Of a stretch of 64,000 bases of DNA, positions 32,089-40,327 are shown in pieces. The position numbers and the translations under genes are program-made. Each line of letters starts with the position of its first letter. Position 1 is the first letter of the stretch. The notes below the pieces were generated by a model, which saw only the letters and a list, made by a program, of their open reading frames with translations, searched no databases and was not told the DNA's origin. Origin of the DNA: Nanogingivalis sp963549415 (GTDB lineage Bacteria; Patescibacteriota; Saccharimonadia; Saccharimonadales; Saccharimonadaceae); assembly GCA_963549415.1 (NCBI GenBank), contig CAUUYC010000003.1, positions 1-64,000 on the forward strand. Direction: 5' to 3'.

Positions 32089-33393
32089 ATGAATTTTCGA
32101 AGTAAAATATCAATTTTTATTCTTGCAGCATTGTTCTCAGTGATAAGCTTTGGTCCTTCCGCTTTTGCTGCTGAGGATATTACGAGTCGGTTAAAGATTG
32201 AGCCTAAGAGTATTAAAAATAAGGGTGAAGAATGGTCTATTGATATCTCTGGCCATAATGTTAAAGAAGGTGATTGGGCGACTTTTCGCGCTGAGAATGT
32301 GTCTGTGATTCCTGGAGGAAAAATAGACCTCAAATATAAAAATGAGAAGATTGGTGAAATATCAGTTGATAAAAAATATAGTGATGGCCACGATTTAAAC
32401 CTTCAATCTGTTGTTCGTGATGATGAAAATGCAAAACCTGGTTCCGCTATTTGGCAAGGCAAGATTGTTTTTAATAAGAATATTGAAAAATATGCTAACT
32501 TTGAAACATCAATTTCTAATAGTAACTCTAATTATTTCTCATATGTAAACCGTGATGTTACTGTAGAGACTAAGATTATTGGAAGCACCACTCTAAAAGG
32601 TGAAGATGTTAAATTAACTAAACGAGTATTACGAGATTATAATAATACTACAGTTAATGGTAGCGCAGCTGAATTCAATACTAATAATGATGTATCTAGG
32701 TTTAGTGGCACTATCACTATATCTAAAAATAATCCTATAAAAGCTGGAGATAAGCTTAAAATTAGTATGCACGAAGATTCTCCTATACGTTTTATTGATA
32801 AAGATTTTCCTGTTGGTACAAAGCTGTGGTTTAATAAATCCCGTGAAGGTATATCTAGCTCTACTCCAGTTAATAAATATGGTGTATATTTTGCTGGCGG
32901 CCGAAGTATAGAATTTAAAATAATCTCTCGATCTGATTCTGAAGTTATTATTGAAGCTATGAATGACAGCGCAGCTATGGATGGAATTTATTCGAGTTGG
33001 ATCTCCTCTATAAAGGTTATAGATGGTTCAATGATTAAAGGTGGTGTAATTAGTAGTGTTAAATATACTGCTGAACTATTAGCTAAAGACGGCAGAGTTA
33101 TCAACAAAAGAGATTTCGATCAGAATGCATATATTTATGGTAGCAACGTAGAAACCTATGCCAAAATCCGCAAGCCAGAAGCAAAGCCGCAAAAACCTGC
33201 GCCTGCTCCAACTCCAGCTCAGCCACAGCCAGCTGTTGAGACGCCAAAATCTGAAAAGCCTTCAGAAGGTAAAGTTCAAGCTCCAAACACTGGTTTCGAA
33301 AAATCTCAAAATCTCATTATTCTAGCTTTTGCTATTTTGGGCGTAACTACTGCAGTAGTTTTTCGCAAAAAATTGGCAAAAATAAAAATCTAA
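32089..33393 (+). CDS. Cell-surface adhesin-like protein with APNTGF anchor
   Basis: A 434-residue secreted protein. AAAGGGAG and a signal peptide (MNFRSK, hydrophobic core, GPSAFA) fix the start. Two adhesin-like Ig modules recur: a GD turn plus alternating strand (VKEGDWATFRAENV; later IKAGDKLKISMHEDSP), as in the 3376 and 43,606 proteins. A Pro/Gln/Ala linker of about 40 residues leads to QAPNTGF, a hydrophobic span and a basic RKKLAKIKI tail. It is monocistronic. Codon use (more AGA, ATA, CTA) and the absence of TTCGAA over most of its length differ from the housekeeping neighbours. Confidence 0.82.
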   Translation: MNFRSKISIFILAALFSVISFGPSAFAAEDITSRLKIEPKSIKNKGEEWSIDISGHNVKEGDWATFRAENVSVIPGGKIDLKYKNEKIGEISVDKKYSDGHDLNLQSVVRDDENAKPGSAIWQGKIVFNKNIEKYANFETSISNSNSNYFSYVNRDVTVETKIIGSTTLKGEDVKLTKRVLRDYNNTTVNGSAAEFNTNNDVSRFSGTITISKNNPIKAGDKLKISMHEDSPIRFIDKDFPVGTKLWFNKSREGISSSTPVNKYGVYFAGGRSIEFKIISRSDSEVIIEAMNDSAAMDGIYSSWISSIKVIDGSMIKGGVISSVKYTAELLAKDGRVINKRDFDQNAYIYGSNVETYAKIRKPEAKPQKPAPAPTPAQPQPAVETPKSEKPSEGKVQAPNTGFEKSQNLIILAFAILGVTTAVVFRKKLAKIKI

Positions 33394-33411
33394 TTTTATA
33401 GCAATTTAAAC

Positions 33412-33441
33412 AAAAAGCTCTCGAAAAACGGGAGCTTTTTT
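33412..33441 (+). terminator. Terminator of the 32,089 surface gene
   Basis: AAAAAGCTCTCG pairs with CGGGAGCTTTTT around A-rich loop, followed by T. Confidence 0.87.
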
Positions 33442-33474
33442 GATATAATAGTTAAAAGAATATACGGAGGAAGA

Positions 33475-34824
33475 ATGAAGAACGAAGATTTGATGGATAA
33501 AATTGTGAGCCTTGCTAAACGGCGTGGTTTTATTTGGCAGGGTAGTGAAGTTTATGGTGGAATGCGCGGAACTTGGGACTACGGCCCACTCGGGTTAGCT
33601 TTAAAACGCAAAATCATGAACGAATGGTGGGATTTTTTTGTTGAAAATCGTGAAGATATGTTTGGTGTTGATGCTGCAATCATCATGAATCCAAAAGTTT
33701 GGCAAGCGAGTGGCCATGCTGCAACTTTTGCCGACCCTTTGGTGGAAGATTTAAAAACAGGCGAGCGATATCGTGCCGATCATCTTTTAAAAGACGCTGG
33801 AATTGAAGCAGAAGGTCTTTCGAACGAAAAAATCACTGAAATTATCCGTGAGCAAGGCTTAAAATCACCAAAAGGAAATGAGCTTAGTGAAGTTCGTAGC
33901 TTCAATATGATGTTCCAAACCAATGTTGGCGCGGTGGTGAATGAAAATTCAACTGCATATCTCCGCCCAGAAACTGCTCAAGGAATTTTCACTAATTACA
34001 AAAATGTAGTTGATTCGTTTTATCCAAGCTTGCCATTTGGCCTTGCACAACAAGGAAAAGCCTTTCGAAACGAGATTTCGCCCCGAGATTTTGTTTTTCG
34101 TTCTCGTGAGTTTGAACAAATGGAGATTGAATATTTTGTAGATCCTGAGAATTGGGAGGCCGAATTTGAAAAATTACTCGATTTAGTTCGAAAATTCTTA
34201 ACCGAAAAAATGGGCTTGCCACAAAGTTCTCTATATGAGCTTGAAGTTCCAGAAGAAGACCGCGCGCATTATTCAAAACGCACTGTTGATTTTGAATTTA
34301 ATTACCCAATCGGAAAAGAAGAGCTGATGGGAATTGCTTATCGTACTGATTTTGATCTTGCGAATATTCAGCGAGTGAGTGGCAAGAATATGGAATATAC
34401 TGATAAGCAAACGCGCAAAAGGTTCATTCCTCATGTGATCGAGCCGAGCTTTGGTGTTGAGCGGCTTTTGATGGCGGTTCTTTCGAATGCTTATCGCGAG
34501 GTTGAAACTGATGGCAAAACTCGTATCTTTTTGGCATTGCCTGAAAATCTTGCTCCAACAAAAATCATTGTGGCGCCACTTCTTAAAAATAAAGAAGCTT
34601 TGGTTGAAAAAGCACGAGAAATCTATCTTGAACTCCGCCAAAAATACAAAAATGTTGAATTTGATTTGAGCGGAAAAGTTGGAAAAGTTTACGCCAAGGC
34701 TGATGAAATTGGTGTGCCAAAAGTTGTTGTAATTGATTTTGACACAATTGAGGGCGATGGCTTGGTGAGCGTTCGAAATCGAGATGATGCCTCGCAAATT
34801 CGCGTAAAATCGAGCGAGATTTAA
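33475..34824 (+). CDS. glyQS: Glycyl-tRNA synthetase (single-chain, dimeric type)
   Basis: A 449-residue class II synthetase of the homodimeric type, not the alpha2beta2 type. Visible blocks: KRRGFIWQGSEVYGG at the N terminus, LRPETAQGIFTNYKN, GLAQQGKAFRNEISPRDF (motif 2), VIEPSFGVERLLMAVL (motif 3) and the C-terminal anticodon domain. GGAGGAA precedes the ATG. Its last base is the first base of the SpoU gene start, so the two are coupled. Confidence 0.96.
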   Translation: MKNEDLMDKIVSLAKRRGFIWQGSEVYGGMRGTWDYGPLGLALKRKIMNEWWDFFVENREDMFGVDAAIIMNPKVWQASGHAATFADPLVEDLKTGERYRADHLLKDAGIEAEGLSNEKITEIIREQGLKSPKGNELSEVRSFNMMFQTNVGAVVNENSTAYLRPETAQGIFTNYKNVVDSFYPSLPFGLAQQGKAFRNEISPRDFVFRSREFEQMEIEYFVDPENWEAEFEKLLDLVRKFLTEKMGLPQSSLYELEVPEEDRAHYSKRTVDFEFNYPIGKEELMGIAYRTDFDLANIQRVSGKNMEYTDKQTRKRFIPHVIEPSFGVERLLMAVLSNAYREVETDGKTRIFLALPENLAPTKIIVAPLLKNKEALVEKAREIYLELRQKYKNVEFDLSGKVGKVYAKADEIGVPKVVVIDFDTIEGDGLVSVRNRDDASQIRVKSSEI

Positions 34825-35624
34825 TGAAAAAAATTAGTTCATCACAAAACCCTTTGATTAAAAAACTTGTTCAACTTTCGAGTAAGCAAAGCTTTCGAAA
34901 TAAACAGGGGTTAACTATTATTGAGGGGGTTCATTTGGTTAGCGAATGGCTTAAAGTTTTTGGTTCGCCAGAGATTTGCGTTGTCTCAAGTTCTTCTAAA
35001 AGTTTTGAGGTTGAGCAAGTAATTAAAAAATGTGAAGAGCTTGGCGTTGAGATTGTTGAGCTTGAGCCGAATATTTATACCAAAATTAGCCCTGTAATTG
35101 AAGGCGTTGGAATACTTTTTGTTGTAAAAATATTAACTTTTCAAGATGTTGACTTTCGAAAAGATACGATTTTTCTTGAAAAGATTCAAGATCCGGGTAA
35201 TCTTGGCACAATTTTGCGTAGCGCAGTTGGTTTTGGTGTTGAACAAATTATTTGCTCGAAAGGGACCGTTTCGGCTTGGTCGCCAAAAGTGTTGCGATCT
35301 GGAATGGGGGCGCATTTTAAACTGAAAATCTTCGAAAACCAGGATTTAAATTTATTAGTTGATAAAATGCAAGTTCCAGTTTTTGCTACAAGTTTGAGAG
35401 CAAAAAAATCAATTTACGATGAGGATTTTACAACAAAAACGGCTTGGATTTTCGGTAACGAAGGTTCTGGTGTTTCTAGTGAGCTACTTTCGAAAATTGA
35501 AAATCAAGTAATGATTCCGCAGGTTGGCGAAATTGAAAGCTTAAATGTGGCAATGGCCGCTACGGTCTGTTTGTCAGAGCAATCTCGGCAAAGGTTGAAA
35601 CGTAAGCATCTTGGCAAAATCTAA
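34824..35624 (+). CDS. SpoU/TrmH family RNA 2'-O-ribose methyltransferase
   Basis: A 266-residue SPOUT methyltransferase that uses S-adenosylmethionine. The three family motifs are present: NLGTILRSAVGFGV (about residue 130), WIFGNEGSGVS (about 212) and MIPQVGEIESLNVAMAATVCLSE (about 232). The N-terminal part is the substrate-binding domain (SSQNPLIKKLVQLSSK) as in RlmB/TsnR-like enzymes. The rRNA or tRNA target cannot be told. It starts in the stop codon of glyQS (TAATG). Confidence 0.92.
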   Translation: MKKISSSQNPLIKKLVQLSSKQSFRNKQGLTIIEGVHLVSEWLKVFGSPEICVVSSSSKSFEVEQVIKKCEELGVEIVELEPNIYTKISPVIEGVGILFVVKILTFQDVDFRKDTIFLEKIQDPGNLGTILRSAVGFGVEQIICSKGTVSAWSPKVLRSGMGAHFKLKIFENQDLNLLVDKMQVPVFATSLRAKKSIYDEDFTTKTAWIFGNEGSGVSSELLSKIENQVMIPQVGEIESLNVAMAATVCLSEQSRQRLKRKHLGKI

Positions 35625-35639
35625 ATAATATGGTATAAT
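35611..35639 (+). promoter_or_regulatory. Leaderless-type promoter of the CYTH gene
   Basis: TTGGCA at 35,611-35,616, 17 nt, TATAAT at 35,634-35,639, 6 nt before the ATG at 35,646. The -35 lies in the end of the SpoU gene. Confidence 0.8.
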
Positions 35640-35645
35640 CGATTT

Positions 35646-36203
35646 ATGAAGAAAGTTATCGTAAAGGCAAAAATTAAAAATAAGGTTGATTTTATCAAAA
35701 GAATAACAGATACGGGGCATGATTTTGGGCGAGTTATTTTTCAGAATGATCGCGTATTTTTACCACGAGGTTTTCAGCCAAGCAGAAATTTACCAAAGTT
35801 AATGATTCGAACAGAGATTATTGATCCAAAACGCAAACCTTGGTATCAGCTGATTCAAAAACGTCATATTGATGCTGAAAATGTTGATTTAATTCATGAA
35901 ACGCCGGTTTTAAATTATTCTGAAACAGCACATATTGTTCAACAACTTGGCTTTGAAATGAAAGTTGAGGTGCTTCGAAATCGCCAAAAACTTCAGGTTG
36001 AAGATACTACTTTCTTTTTAGATGATGTTGAAGGATTGGGGACTTTCATTAAACTTGAACGAGAAGTGAAAAAAGGTGATAATCCAGATGCGATTCGCCA
36101 AGAATTGTGGGATGTTCTAGAAGTTTTAGGAATCGATAGAACTGCAGATTCACCAGAAAACTATACAGCGCAACTTCTTCGAAAGAAAAAAACTAAAAAA
36201 TAA
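35646..36203 (+). CDS. CYTH domain protein (class IV adenylate cyclase/triphosphatase-like)
   Basis: A 185-residue protein with the CYTH tunnel-fold pattern: an N-terminal charged strand (VIVKAKIKN, in place of the usual ExExK), a central LMIRTE strand, FEMKVEVLRNRQKLQVEDTTFFLDDVEGLG and a final IKLERE strand. Family members hydrolyse triphosphates or make cAMP. The departure from ExExK makes activity uncertain. Leaderless promoter; monocistronic, with a terminator at 36,207-36,231. Confidence 0.7.
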   Translation: MKKVIVKAKIKNKVDFIKRITDTGHDFGRVIFQNDRVFLPRGFQPSRNLPKLMIRTEIIDPKRKPWYQLIQKRHIDAENVDLIHETPVLNYSETAHIVQQLGFEMKVEVLRNRQKLQVEDTTFFLDDVEGLGTFIKLEREVKKGDNPDAIRQELWDVLEVLGIDRTADSPENYTAQLLRKKKTKK

Positions 36204-36206
36204 CTC

Positions 36207-36231
36207 AAAAATCACTCGAAAGGGTGATTTT
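36207..36231 (+). terminator. Terminator of the CYTH gene
   Basis: AAAATCACTC-GAAA-GGGTGATTTT is an almost perfect stem with a GAAA loop. Confidence 0.8.
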
Positions 36232-36252
36232 AGTTAAATTTTTTAAATAAGC

Positions 36253-36281
36253 TTGAACACTTTGAAAAAAGCTGGTATAAT
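36253..36281 (+). promoter_or_regulatory. Leaderless-type promoter of ftsE-ftsX
   Basis: TTGAAC at 36,253-36,258, 17 nt, TATAAT at 36,276-36,281. GTG 36,287 and ATG 36,290 lie 5 and 8 nt downstream. Confidence 0.8.
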
Positions 36282-36289
36282 AAAAAGTG

Positions 36290-36973
36290 ATGATATTATT
36301 AGATCGTGTGACAAAAGTTTATGGTAATTCAAAAACTCCTGCGATTAACAGGGTTAGCCTTCATATTAAGCCAAAAGAGTTTGTTATTTTGGTTGGAACG
36401 AGTGGCGCGGGGAAATCCTCACTTTTAAAAATGCTCACTCGTGAAGAAAAACAAACCAGCGGTAAAATTGTTGTTGGTGGAATTGATTATGATAAATTGC
36501 GAGATAAGGATATTCCACTTTTGCGGCGCCGAATTGGTGTGATTTTTCAAGATTTTAAGCTTTTGCCAAATCGAACTGTTTTCGAAAATGTAGCTTTTGC
36601 GCTTGAAATTGCCGGAATGACTAATCATGAGATTAAAGCGACTGTTCCAAAAGTTATTAAACTTGTTGGTCTTGAAGGAAAAGAGGGAAATTTTCCACAT
36701 CAGTTAAGTGGTGGCGAAAGACAACGCGTAGCAATCGCCCGCGCAATTGCTCGCCAGCCAAAAATTCTAATCGCCGATGAGCCAACAGGGAATCTTGACC
36801 CAAAACACAGTTGGGATATTATTCGCTTGCTTGAAAAAATTAACGACTACGGAACAACAGTAGTTTTAACAACTCATAATGTTGAAATTGTAAATAAACT
36901 TAAACGGCGTGTAATTACCTTAAACGGTGGAAAAATTACTCACGACCAATCGCAAGGGGAGTATAGACAATAA
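36290..36973 (+). CDS. ftsE: Cell division ABC transporter ATPase FtsE
   Basis: FtsE pairs with FtsX and controls peptidoglycan hydrolases at division. The 227-residue ATPase has Walker A GTSGAGKSSLLKML (about residue 36), Q-loop VIFQDFKLLPNRTVFENV, signature LSGGERQRVAIARAI and Walker B ILIADEPTGNLDP. I use ATG 36,290; the preceding GTG 36,287 is possible. Leaderless. The stop overlaps the ftsX start by one base. Confidence 0.95.
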   Translation: MILLDRVTKVYGNSKTPAINRVSLHIKPKEFVILVGTSGAGKSSLLKMLTREEKQTSGKIVVGGIDYDKLRDKDIPLLRRRIGVIFQDFKLLPNRTVFENVAFALEIAGMTNHEIKATVPKVIKLVGLEGKEGNFPHQLSGGERQRVAIARAIARQPKILIADEPTGNLDPKHSWDIIRLLEKINDYGTTVVLTTHNVEIVNKLKRRVITLNGGKITHDQSQGEYRQ

Positions 36974-38004
36974 TGAGAGAGGAAAATTTAAAACACCATA
37001 AAAGTAAAAGCTCTCAAGTGCAGCAAGGTAGAAAAAAACAAAATTCGAAAGTTATTATGCAACAGAAACAGCGCCGCCGCAAAACTTTAACTCTTTGGCG
37101 AATTACAAAATATGGTGCAAATAGCTTTGTTCGAAATGCTTGGCTTTCGGTTGCTGCAACTGCTGTGATGACTGTTACTTTGGTGATTATTTTCGGATCG
37201 CTACTTGCGCGTTCAATTTTGATGGATACGGTTGATGACATTAAAAATAAAGTTGATATGTCTATCTACCTTAAAAAAGGTGTTTCAAATTCCGATATTG
37301 AAAAAATGAAAAAATCAATTAAAGATCTACCTTCAGTTACAGATATAACATATACTTCACCACAAGAAGCGCGTGACAGATTTGCTCGAAAAAATTCAGC
37401 TGATGCGGATATTCGAAAAGCCTTAATTGAATCGAACAATGAATTTTTTGGAATTTTTAATGTTAAACTTGTGGATATTTCGAATTCAACAGAACTAAAA
37501 AATCTTGTTGAAAATAATAAGCTAATTAAATCGAATCTCGATCCAGATCATCCACCAACATATGCAAGTGATCGAAACGAGATTATTAAAAATATCTCAA
37601 ATACGATTAATTTTGCTGAAAAAGTTGGAATTTTAGCTGGTTCAATTTTTGTAATCATTGCTAGTTTAATTATTTTTAATACAATTCGAATGGCTATTTT
37701 TAACCGTAGAGAAGAGATTTATATGATGAAATTGATTGGTGCAAATAAAAGTTTTATCGCCGGACCATTTTTGGTTGAAGCGGTAATTTGTGGAACAATT
37801 GCAGCAATTTTAGCTTCAATAATTGGCTATACTATAATTTTTCTTTCGAAATCTCGGCTCGAGGCTTATGGAATTATCATTTCACCCGTAATTTCATTCT
37901 TGCAAGTTTATGGATTTTTGGTTGTTCTGGGGTTGATAGTTATTGGTTCATTTATCGGCGTTGTTTCAGCATTTACAGCAACAAGAAAATATCTAAAAAT
38001 ATAG
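36973..38004 (+). CDS. ftsX: Cell division permease FtsX
   Basis: A 343-residue membrane partner of FtsE. A basic N-terminal tail of about 35 residues precedes TM1 (LSVAATAVMTVTLVIIFGS), then the extracellular loop (residues about 85-200, with FtsX-type DITYTSPQEARDRFA), and three more membrane spans with the family segment IRMAIFNRREEIYMMKLIGANKSFI. FtsX passes ATP-driven motion to hydrolases outside. The hydrolase-like gene directly downstream is the natural partner. Confidence 0.94.
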   Translation: MREENLKHHKSKSSQVQQGRKKQNSKVIMQQKQRRRKTLTLWRITKYGANSFVRNAWLSVAATAVMTVTLVIIFGSLLARSILMDTVDDIKNKVDMSIYLKKGVSNSDIEKMKKSIKDLPSVTDITYTSPQEARDRFARKNSADADIRKALIESNNEFFGIFNVKLVDISNSTELKNLVENNKLIKSNLDPDHPPTYASDRNEIIKNISNTINFAEKVGILAGSIFVIIASLIIFNTIRMAIFNRREEIYMMKLIGANKSFIAGPFLVEAVICGTIAAILASIIGYTIIFLSKSRLEAYGIIISPVISFLQVYGFLVVLGLIVIGSFIGVVSAFTATRKYLKI

Positions 38005-38006
38005 AA

Positions 38007-38042
38007 AGGGGCTTGTTTTTGAAAAAAGATTGTGGTATAATC
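38007..38042 (+). promoter_or_regulatory. Promoter of the CHAP hydrolase gene
   Basis: TTGTTT, 17 nt, TATAAT (ending near 38,041). It lies between ftsX and the hydrolase, so the hydrolase can be made independently. Confidence 0.65.
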
Positions 38043-38080
38043 TACTTAAGAATAAATTTAAAATAAAAAGAAAAACAACT

Positions 38081-39268
38081 ATGAAAAAGATTAAGAAGAA
38101 GAATTTAGTGATAAATAGCGCAATTTCTCTTGGAGTTGTTGTTGCTGGTGTTATTGCGGCTTTGCCAAAAAGTGCTGAAGCCGATAAGAGCGTTGAACAG
38201 CTCGATAAAGAAATTAAAGCTCTGGAATCTCAAATTAGTGGTGCGGAATCTCGTGCGAGCGATCTTAGAAATAAAGCGCAAACACTTCAAAATGAGCTTA
38301 GCGGTATTGAAAATGAAAAAGCTACAATTCAATCACAAATTGCAATATATCAAAAACAATACGAAAAGCTACAACTTGAAATTAAAAATAACGAAGAAAG
38401 TATTGAACGAAATCGAAATGCTTTGGGATCTATTTTGGCGGCAATGTCGCTTGAAGATAATATAACACCAATTGAGCGGATCGCAGGAAGCAATAATCTT
38501 TCGAAGGCGCTTGACAATTTTGAATATCAAAGTGCAGTTAAGAACCAGTTGGTTGAAAAGGTTGACAGTATTAAGCGAGCAAAAGCTGAACTTGAAAAGC
38601 AGCGAGATGAAGTTAAAGTTGCTTTAACTAACCAGCAGCAAGCTGAATCTGCGCTTCAAGAAAAAATTCGCCAGCAGAATGAGTTAATTGCTCAAACTAA
38701 AAATGATGAAGCTGAATATACAAAATATGCAAATGAGCGAAATTCACAAAAAGCAGCTCTTCAAAAACAACAGCAAGATATGATTCAGGCTCAAATTTTG
38801 CGTGCAGCCCGGGCGGCTGGTAGCGGGTCGCTTCCACAAGCTATTGCTGGAACAAGTAGTTACCCTTGGAATGATGCAAACTGTTTTGTTGATGCGAATG
38901 CGGTAAGCTATGGCGGTGCAGATGGGAATGGAACAGATGGCTATGGCTATGGTTGTCGCCAATGTGTGAGCTATGTTGCATGGAAATTGCGCGCAACAAA
39001 AGGAATTAATGCTGCATATTGGGGTAACGCTAAAGACGTGCCGGCTAGCGCACGGCGAGCAGGATTCCGAACTGGAAGTACTCCAAAAGTTGGATCATTC
39101 GGCGTGATGAGTGGCGGTCAATATGGTCACATTGTTTGGGTTGAAGCCGTGAATGGTAATATGGTTACGATTTCGCAATATAATTACTTTGTTAACGGTA
39201 GATGGGGTCAATTCTCAACAATGACCGTGCCTGCAAGTACTTATGATACATATGTATATTTCGATTAA
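38081..39268 (+). CDS. Secreted coiled-coil CHAP peptidoglycan hydrolase (PcsB-like)
   Basis: A 395-residue protein. The signal peptide (residues 1-34, cleavage after SAEA) is followed by a long coiled coil (about 35-255, e.g. KEIKALESQISGAESR) and a C-terminal CHAP domain with the catalytic Cys in GCRQCVSYVAWKL and His in GQYGHIVWVE. This is the architecture of PcsB, which FtsEX activates in streptococci; position right after ftsX supports the same role here. ATG 38,081 is chosen since a signal peptide starts there; the ribosome site is weak. Ends at a terminator. Confidence 0.9.
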   Translation: MKKIKKKNLVINSAISLGVVVAGVIAALPKSAEADKSVEQLDKEIKALESQISGAESRASDLRNKAQTLQNELSGIENEKATIQSQIAIYQKQYEKLQLEIKNNEESIERNRNALGSILAAMSLEDNITPIERIAGSNNLSKALDNFEYQSAVKNQLVEKVDSIKRAKAELEKQRDEVKVALTNQQQAESALQEKIRQQNELIAQTKNDEAEYTKYANERNSQKAALQKQQQDMIQAQILRAARAAGSGSLPQAIAGTSSYPWNDANCFVDANAVSYGGADGNGTDGYGYGCRQCVSYVAWKLRATKGINAAYWGNAKDVPASARRAGFRTGSTPKVGSFGVMSGGQYGHIVWVEAVNGNMVTISQYNYFVNGRWGQFSTMTVPASTYDTYVYFD

Positions 39269-39273
39269 TATTT

Positions 39274-39303
39274 AGCGAGCCAGTTTATCTGACTCGCTTT
39301 TTA
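39274..39303 (+). terminator. Terminator of the CHAP hydrolase gene
   Basis: AGCGAGCCAG pairs with CTGACTCGCT, followed by TTTTTATT. Confidence 0.88.
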
Positions 39304-39478
39304 TTATTTGTTTTTTAGCGATTAACTAAAAGCGCTCATTTAAAAATTTCACGAAGTAGGATATCTTTATAAAGTTTTGGATAGATTTTTGTCAAAATAA
39401 GCTATCAACAATTTTTATTATTAAAAAGTTTCTCTTTATCTATTTAAAATGATATAATAAAAAATGAAAGGGGATACA

Positions 39479-40207
39479 ATGGATGCTTTTATCAAAGAAA
39501 TAAGGATAAAACCTATACCTAAAGGTAAATACTACTCTGAAATTCCATCAATAAATTCCATTGATTCTTTAAATTTGTCTTCTCCTATTACCTTTTTTAT
39601 GGGCGAAAATGGGAGTGGTAAATCAACTTTACTTGAAGGTATTGCGGTTTCTTTAGGATTTAACCCTGAGGGTGGAACTGTTAATTTTAATTTCGCAACT
39701 AAAGAAACTCATTCAAACCTTAGTGAATATATTCAGATTGTTAGAGGAGCTAAGCGACCACGGGATGGATTTTTCTTGAGGGCTGAAAGTTTTTATAATG
39801 TAGCTACTTATCTGGAAGATATATACAGCAGAGAGATTGCTATGGGATATAAGTTAGATTCTTACGGCGGAATCCCTCACGAACGCTCGCACGGTCAGGC
39901 ATTCTTAGGTCTGGTTTTAAATAAATTTAAACCTAATGGATTATATATCTTAGATGAACCAGAAGCTGCTCTTTCGCCACAAAATCAATTAGCCTTTATG
40001 GCAAAGATATATGAACTAACGCAAAGCGGAGCTCAATTCATCATAGCTACTCATTCCCCTATTATTACAGCTTTACCAAATTCAAAAATATACAATTTTA
40101 ATGAATCTATTCAAGAAATTGATTATCACGATTCAGAAAGCTATCAAATTACAAAACTTACTTTAGAAAATCCTGAACTTATATTGCGAAATCTTTTGAA
40201 GAAATAA
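39479..40207 (+). CDS. AAA/ABC-type ATPase, COG3910-like
   Basis: A 242-residue ABC-class ATPase of unknown role. Walker A FFMGENGSGKSTLLEGIA lies near residue 40, then FFLRAESFYNVAT, a signature-like ERSHGQAFL, Walker B LYILDEPEAALSPQNQ and the switch His in QFIIATHSP. Similar stand-alone ATPases are common in Firmicutes. TATAAT at 39,453-39,458; I prefer ATG 39,479 because AAAGGGG precedes it, while ATG 39,464 would be almost leaderless. It contains no TTCGAA and uses many ATA and AGA codons, unlike its neighbours, which suggests recent acquisition. Confidence 0.8.
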   Translation: MDAFIKEIRIKPIPKGKYYSEIPSINSIDSLNLSSPITFFMGENGSGKSTLLEGIAVSLGFNPEGGTVNFNFATKETHSNLSEYIQIVRGAKRPRDGFFLRAESFYNVATYLEDIYSREIAMGYKLDSYGGIPHERSHGQAFLGLVLNKFKPNGLYILDEPEAALSPQNQLAFMAKIYELTQSGAQFIIATHSPIITALPNSKIYNFNESIQEIDYHDSESYQITKLTLENPELILRNLLKK

Positions 40208-40291
40208 AAATAATATATAGCATAAGAACAGTGCAAATTCAAATTATTTTAAGGCACTAAATATTAAACTTATCTTTCAGAGCTTATTTTT

Positions 40292-40320
40292 TTGTTATGC
40301 TTGTGCTTTTGTGATATAAT
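40292..40320 (+). promoter_or_regulatory. Leaderless-type promoter of the S41 protease gene
   Basis: TTGTTA at 40,292-40,297, 17 nt, TATAAT at 40,315-40,320, 7 nt before the ATG. Confidence 0.78.
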
Positions 40321-40327
40321 GGAGTTT

